Shown: one piece after another, positions 15,484 through 18,408 of the stretch
Layout of the letters: each line of letters begins with the position of its first letter
Position numbering within the stretch: the first letter of the stretch is position 1
Assembly (NCBI GenBank): GCA_002701765.1
Contig: NZXB01000077.1
Coordinates: 1 to 18,408, forward strand
DNA: 18,408 bases
Reading direction: 5' to 3'
Source: Porticoccaceae bacterium
GTDB lineage: Bacteria > Pseudomonadota > Gammaproteobacteria > Pseudomonadales > Porticoccaceae
Position numbers and translations under genes: made by a program
The notes under the pieces: generated by a model
Seen by the model: the letters and a program-made list of their open reading frames with translations, nothing else
Databases searched by the model: none
Told to the model about the DNA's origin: nothing

Positions 15484-16236
15484 TCAGTCTCTGAGCAACT
15501 GCGTTAAATCTTCTAAAAGATTTTTATCCCCAGCTTGAAAATTATAAAATAAAACAGTCAGCTTGTCTGGGGAGACTAATATTCCTCCGAGATGCACGCT
15601 AGCGCGAAAATTAAGATCACCCGGAAGCAGCGATTGAAAAGCAGAAGCGCTAATGGGGACTGCAGTCATATTGGGAAGCAGCCTCTTTAGAAAGTCAGAC
15701 CTATCATGCCTAGCTGCCTGCTCATTTGACAAATAGTAAATATTAATCTTCCCCTTGGCCTCTTGTGATTTACCAATAAAGATACGTAACTCGGCGAAAA
15801 ATTTCTCACATCCCAAACCACAGTACCCCTCGCCAAAAATAAACAAGATCCATTGGTCCGTTCGGATATCGTCAATTTCCCTAGTAAAATCAACCATTTG
15901 ATCATCTAGAGTCATTATCGACCCACTGACCCCATCTACTTGCAGACTGCGGAGCATTGTCTTATTATTTTGAGCATCTCTGCTCTCGATTAAGTCAGTT
16001 ACGGCGGGCAAGGTCATGCCAATAAGGATAAATACAGGCAGGAGTGTCCAGACCATTTCAACTCCAAGATGATCATGAAAATGCGCCGAATCTATTCCCT
16101 TTGACCGTCGATGGGAAAACATAAAAAAAAACATGAATATGAACACGACAGCAGCAACTGCGGCACAGCTCCAAATAATTACCATCTTCAGATCAAACGA
16201 CAAATCAATTACCTTGTTTAAAAAATGCGCCCGCAA
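15484..16236 (-). CDS. Fusion: cox II membrane domain plus thioredoxin-like CxxxC domain
   Basis: A chimeric 250-residue protein (numbered from TTG 16236). Residues 18-102 match the membrane part of cytochrome c oxidase subunit II: helix 1 (about 18-40), HRRSKG, AHFHDHLGVE, WTLLP with helix 2 (about 60-82), then ESRDAQ and the start of the first CuA-domain strand (LQVDG). The CuA domain is missing: no later His, CxxxC, His, Met ligand set follows. Residues 127-250 instead resemble the small thioredoxin-like protein encoded between SURF1 and ctaA in Pseudomonas cox clusters: WILFIFGEGY, Cys139-x3-Cys143, FFAELRIFIG, a His at 215 (HLGGILVSPD) and an ending like LLEDLTQLL. Cys-x3-Cys plus His recalls SCO copper ligands. 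The start is uncertain: TTG 16236, TTG 16203 (with AAGGT upstream) or ATG 16185. First gene of the operon with cyoE and SCO. Function unknown. Confidence 0.72.
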   Translation of the reverse strand: MRAHFLNKVIDLSFDLKMVIIWSCAAVAAVVFIFMFFFMFSHRRSKGIDSAHFHDHLGVEMVWTLLPVFILIGMTLPAVTDLIESRDAQNNKTMLRSLQVDGVSGSIMTLDDQMVDFTREIDDIRTDQWILFIFGEGYCGLGCEKFFAELRIFIGKSQEAKGKINIYYLSNEQAARHDRSDFLKRLLPNMTAVPISASAFQSLLPGDLNFRASVHLGGILVSPDKLTVLFYNFQAGDKNLLEDLTQLLRD

Positions 16237-16496
16237 TAAAAAAGCGGTATTATTATGACTGGGTTATTTCCGCCGGTCCATTTGACAACAAAAAAGACAC
16301 TATAGCGTCAAACCAGCCGGAAAGTGGTTCCCACTCCTGTCAGAATCGATGTTGCCTCCTGAGCTGATTCATCCTAAATTTTAATCGAATGACCTCATGG
16401 AGATATGGGGTCAGACAGCGGCATTTTAGCAAAAGCGATCAGGGTTCTCTATAAGCCTAAGGACCGCCGTGTAACGCCAATGCAAAAAGTGCGTTC
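16237..16496. other. Gene-free interval before the cox-fusion operon
   Basis: This 260-bp stretch lies between yheV and the fusion gene, both on the minus strand. It must hold the promoter of the fusion operon. A TAATAAT-like stretch near 16249-16257 (minus strand) could be a -10 element, without a good -35. A short hairpin, AGTGG/CCACT, lies at 16323-16335 but has no T-run. I see no coding sequence or RNA gene. Confidence 0.5.
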
Positions 16497-16733
16497 TCAA
16501 TCATCAATGAGGGTAATAACGTCAACCTGCTGTTCTTCGCCGTTCGAGGGTCGATTGACTCGAGTTTTAATTTCTCTTTTCAAAGCATTAATGCGCACCT
16601 GATCTGTGAATCCACAAGCAGAGCATTCCCTGTAATCAACATTGTCCCTCGAAAAAACCAACAACTTGTCGATTTTTGAGCACTTCGGGCATACCACACC
16701 CGCGATAAAACGTTTTTTTATGGAATATGCCAT
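16497..16733 (-). CDS. yheV: YheV-family zinc-ribbon protein
   Basis: A 78-residue protein opening with KKRFIAGVVCPKC, the hallmark of the YheV family (DUF2387). Four cysteines in two CxxC pairs (VCPKCSK and ECSACGF) form a predicted zinc ribbon. The molecular role is not known. The ATG at 16733 follows GGTGAT. It is divergent from the carbonic-anhydrase-like gene across only 50 bp. In Pseudomonas a YheV gene also lies near a gamma-carbonic anhydrase gene and prlC; prlC is absent here. Confidence 0.85.
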   Translation of the reverse strand: MAYSIKKRFIAGVVCPKCSKIDKLLVFSRDNVDYRECSACGFTDQVRINALKREIKTRVNRPSNGEEQQVDVITLIDD

Positions 16734-16783
16734 TTCATGATCACCATTGTGACTATCACTAAAAGACTCGTTACAATTACAGG

Positions 16784-17353
16784 ATGAATAATTGTTTGCG
16801 CTCTTTTAAAGGCGTTTCACCCAAACTGGGTGAAAGAGTATATATTGATCCAGCAGCCATAGTTATAGGCAACGTTCATCTGGACGATGATTGCTCAATT
16901 TGGCCAGGCGCAGTTATACGCGGAGATATGCATAAAATCAAGATCGGGGTTCGTTGCAATATACAAGATAACGCCGTTCTGCATATCACTCACGCCAGCG
17001 AATATAATCCGGATGGTTGGCCGTTAACAATGGGGTCAGATGTGATAGTAGGCCATAGCGCCGTCCTTCATGGCTGCACTCTGGGCAGTAAAATATTGAT
17101 TGGGAACGGTGCAATTCTCAATGATGGCGTTATTGCAGAAGACCATGTAATGGTTGGCGCCGGCTGCATGGTACCCCCCAAAAAAACTCTTGAGTCAGGT
17201 TTTGTCTACGTTGGCAACCCTTGTCGTGTTCTAAGGCCGATTTCCGACAAGGAAAAAGAGTTTTTAACATACTCTCCCAATAATTATGTCAAATTAAAAA
17301 ACATTTATCTTGGCGAACTAACCTCTAGCAATGTTGAGCTTCTCTCTCAGTAA
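16784..17353 (+). CDS. Gamma-class carbonic anhydrase-like protein (YrdA type)
   Basis: A left-handed beta-helix protein of hexapeptide repeats, about 189 residues. The zinc-binding histidines are His70 (VLHITHAS), His91 and His96 (VGHSAVLHGC), as in the YrdA/CaiE branch. The C-terminal NNYVKLKNIYL is also typical. Enzyme activity of this branch is often undetected, so the function is given only as carbonic anhydrase-like. The start is open: ATG 16784 has AGG directly against it, while TTG 16796 begins LRSFKG, which aligns with usual family starts and has AGGA 11 nt upstream (185 residues). The last 36 bp overlap the 3' end of aroE on the other strand. Confidence 0.88.
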   Translation: MNNCLRSFKGVSPKLGERVYIDPAAIVIGNVHLDDDCSIWPGAVIRGDMHKIKIGVRCNIQDNAVLHITHASEYNPDGWPLTMGSDVIVGHSAVLHGCTLGSKILIGNGAILNDGVIAEDHVMVGAGCMVPPKKTLESGFVYVGNPCRVLRPISDKEKEFLTYSPNNYVKLKNIYLGELTSSNVELLSQ

Positions 17354-18154
17354 ATTAATCACTGGCTGAGTATTGGGACGAATGCCTCGCCAGATTGAGA
17401 ATGACTCTGCAGCTTGCTCCACCAGCATTCCCAGTCCATCGGAAACATCTGCACCTCGCTTATCAGCCCAGCCCATGAAAGCAGACGAGTGTCTGCCATA
17501 CATCATGTCATAGCAGGCTATATCCGAAGAAGATAGAAGCATGTCGGGCAATCGCAATTCCTTTCCGAAGAGGCTTGCGCTGGTTCCATTTATTATTAAA
17601 TCGAACGACCGTTCGTGAAGATCGTCGTAACTGCAAACTGAAATCTCAAGCTCATCTGGCAAAGCTTCTACCAAGTCCATGGCCGTTGTAACAGTTCGAT
17701 TAACTATTACTAAACTAACGGGTTGTTCTCGGGAAAGCGGTCCGAGAATACCTCGAACCGCTCCGCCAGCCCCCAAAACCAGTACTCGCTTTGATCGGAT
17801 TGTCCAACCAAGATTATTTTTTATATCTGTGACCAGACCAAAACCGTCAGAATTATCACCTAAAATATTCCCATCTAGGGTTCGCGACAATGTGTTTACA
17901 GCACCCGCCATAAGGGCTCGGTCAGTCAAACGGTCCGCATAATCATGAGCCTCTGTTTTAAATGGAAGCGTTATATTTAGACCACATCCACCATTCAAGA
18001 AAAACTCATCAACACTTGCTGCGAAGTCCCCAATCTTCACAAGCTGTCGCTCATAAACTAACTTTTGCCTAGTCTGTAGGGCAAATTCTTTGTGAATTAT
18101 CGGTGAGTAACTATGTTTAATCGGATTACCAAACACCGCATATTGATCAAGCAT
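17318..18154 (-). CDS. aroE: Shikimate dehydrogenase AroE
   Basis: Reduces 3-dehydroshikimate to shikimate with NADPH in aromatic amino-acid synthesis. The 278 residues start with YAVFGNPIKHSYSP, the substrate-binding signature. The catalytic Lys66 is in NITLPFKTEA and Asp103 in GDNSDGFG, with Asn87 in AVNTL. The NADP loop GAGGAVRG is at 128-135, and the C-terminal helix DGLGMLVEQAA is normal. The ATG at 18154 has GGAT upstream. It follows hemF on the same strand, with 75 bp between them, as in Pseudomonas, and overlaps the gamma-carbonic anhydrase gene tail to tail by 36 bp. Confidence 0.95.
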   Translation of the reverse strand: MLDQYAVFGNPIKHSYSPIIHKEFALQTRQKLVYERQLVKIGDFAASVDEFFLNGGCGLNITLPFKTEAHDYADRLTDRALMAGAVNTLSRTLDGNILGDNSDGFGLVTDIKNNLGWTIRSKRVLVLGAGGAVRGILGPLSREQPVSLVIVNRTVTTAMDLVEALPDELEISVCSYDDLHERSFDLIINGTSASLFGKELRLPDMLLSSSDIACYDMMYGRHSSAFMGWADKRGADVSDGLGMLVEQAAESFSIWRGIRPNTQPVINLLREKLNIARG

Positions 18155-18229
18155 ATTTAATGCATCCGTTCACAATTTCATTTCCAACTGAAACTTCGGT
18201 AGCATCAGAAATCAACCCTACTAATCATA

Positions 18230-18408
18230 TCAGATCAACTCAGAAGACAATGATATCCAATCTCTTGGTGGAAGATATTTTTCATACAATTCTGCCTCTG
18301 CGCTTCCTTGCTCGGGTTTCCAATCATAGATCCAACTTACCATGGGCGGCAAAGACATCAATATAGACTCTATCCTGCCATTTGTCTGCAGACCAAAAAG
18401 CGTACCTC
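18230..18408 (-). CDS. hemF: Coproporphyrinogen III oxidase HemF, C-terminal end (partial)
   Basis: The minus strand carries an open frame entering from the window edge and ending in TGA at 18232-18230, with 58 complete codons. It reads [21 protein letters not shown], then [26 protein letters not shown], the conserved C-terminus of aerobic coproporphyrinogen III oxidase. The enzyme makes protoporphyrinogen IX for haem synthesis. It lies 75 bp upstream of aroE, the usual hemF-aroE neighbourhood. Only the 3' end is visible, so integrity of the rest is unknown. Plus-strand frames here are shadows of this gene. Confidence 0.9.
   Translation of the reverse strand, partial: GTLFGLQTNGRIESILMSLPPMVSWIYDWKPEQGSAEAELYEKYLPPRDWISLSSELI

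Noticed and set aside
15484..16236. Annotation as an ordinary cytochrome c oxidase subunit II
   Set aside because: The membrane segment fits, but the CuA ligand pattern is absent and the C-terminal half belongs to a different fold.
16323..16335. Hairpin AGTGG/CCACT as a terminator or attenuator
   Set aside because: A short stem, a 3-nt loop and no T-run on either strand.
16405..16602. A plus-strand ORF in the yheV region
   Set aside because: Half of it is antisense to yheV, and the rest has no ribosome site or protein-like character.
18160..18366. A plus-strand ORF upstream of aroE
   Set aside because: It is antisense to the hemF C-terminus, which is convincingly coding on the minus strand.

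Overview
The window is a moderately AT-rich, gene-dense stretch of a gammaproteobacterial chromosome, most likely a marine relative of the Pseudomonas/Cellvibrio/OM60-SAR92 side of the class. From memory, the block dsbA / cytochrome c4 / engB / polA / znuA / zur-znuC-znuB matches the order in Pseudomonas, and FabY is typical of that group. No mobile element, CRISPR array, rRNA or tRNA was seen.

Layout. 1-800: a secreted trypsin-like protease (+). 810-2705: the fatty-acid initiating ketosynthase FabY (-), followed by a 495-bp gene-free gap with a strong dyad. 3201-5512: serC-serA (-), two steps of serine synthesis, with a SerC of the alphaproteobacterial/archaeal type and a short SerA. 5641-6934: cytochrome c4 and dsbA (-). 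7073-7702: engB (+), convergent with polA (7907-10693, -). The engB-polA gap holds a hairpin plus a terminator in the position where other gammaproteobacteria encode the Spot 42/ErsA sRNA. 10832-13860: zinc uptake, with znuA (-) divergent from zur-znuC-znuB (+). 13857-16236: a haem-copper oxidase assembly operon (-) made of a cox II-like fusion gene, cyoE and a SCO gene. 16497-16733: yheV (-). 16784-17353: a gamma-carbonic anhydrase (+). 17318-18154: aroE (-). 18230-18408: the 3' end of hemF (-).

Three places look abnormal. First, zur is a pseudogene: an in-frame TAA replaces the conserved Tyr of its PTVYRA motif and no usable start codon is present, while znuA, znuC and znuB look intact. The Zur-box-like site in the znu promoter region also looks half degraded. 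Second, znuB can only be given its full first membrane helix by starting at CTG, exactly 8 nt after AAGGA. Third, the gene at 15484-16236 joins the two-helix membrane part of cytochrome oxidase subunit II to a thioredoxin-like CxxxC domain of the kind encoded next to SURF1 in Pseudomonas cox clusters. The CuA domain is missing. It sits directly upstream of cyoE and SCO, so it may be the scar of a collapsed cox operon, or a new membrane-tethered copper/thiol protein.

Functional assignments rest on motifs read by eye and on remembered family features. No database search was run.
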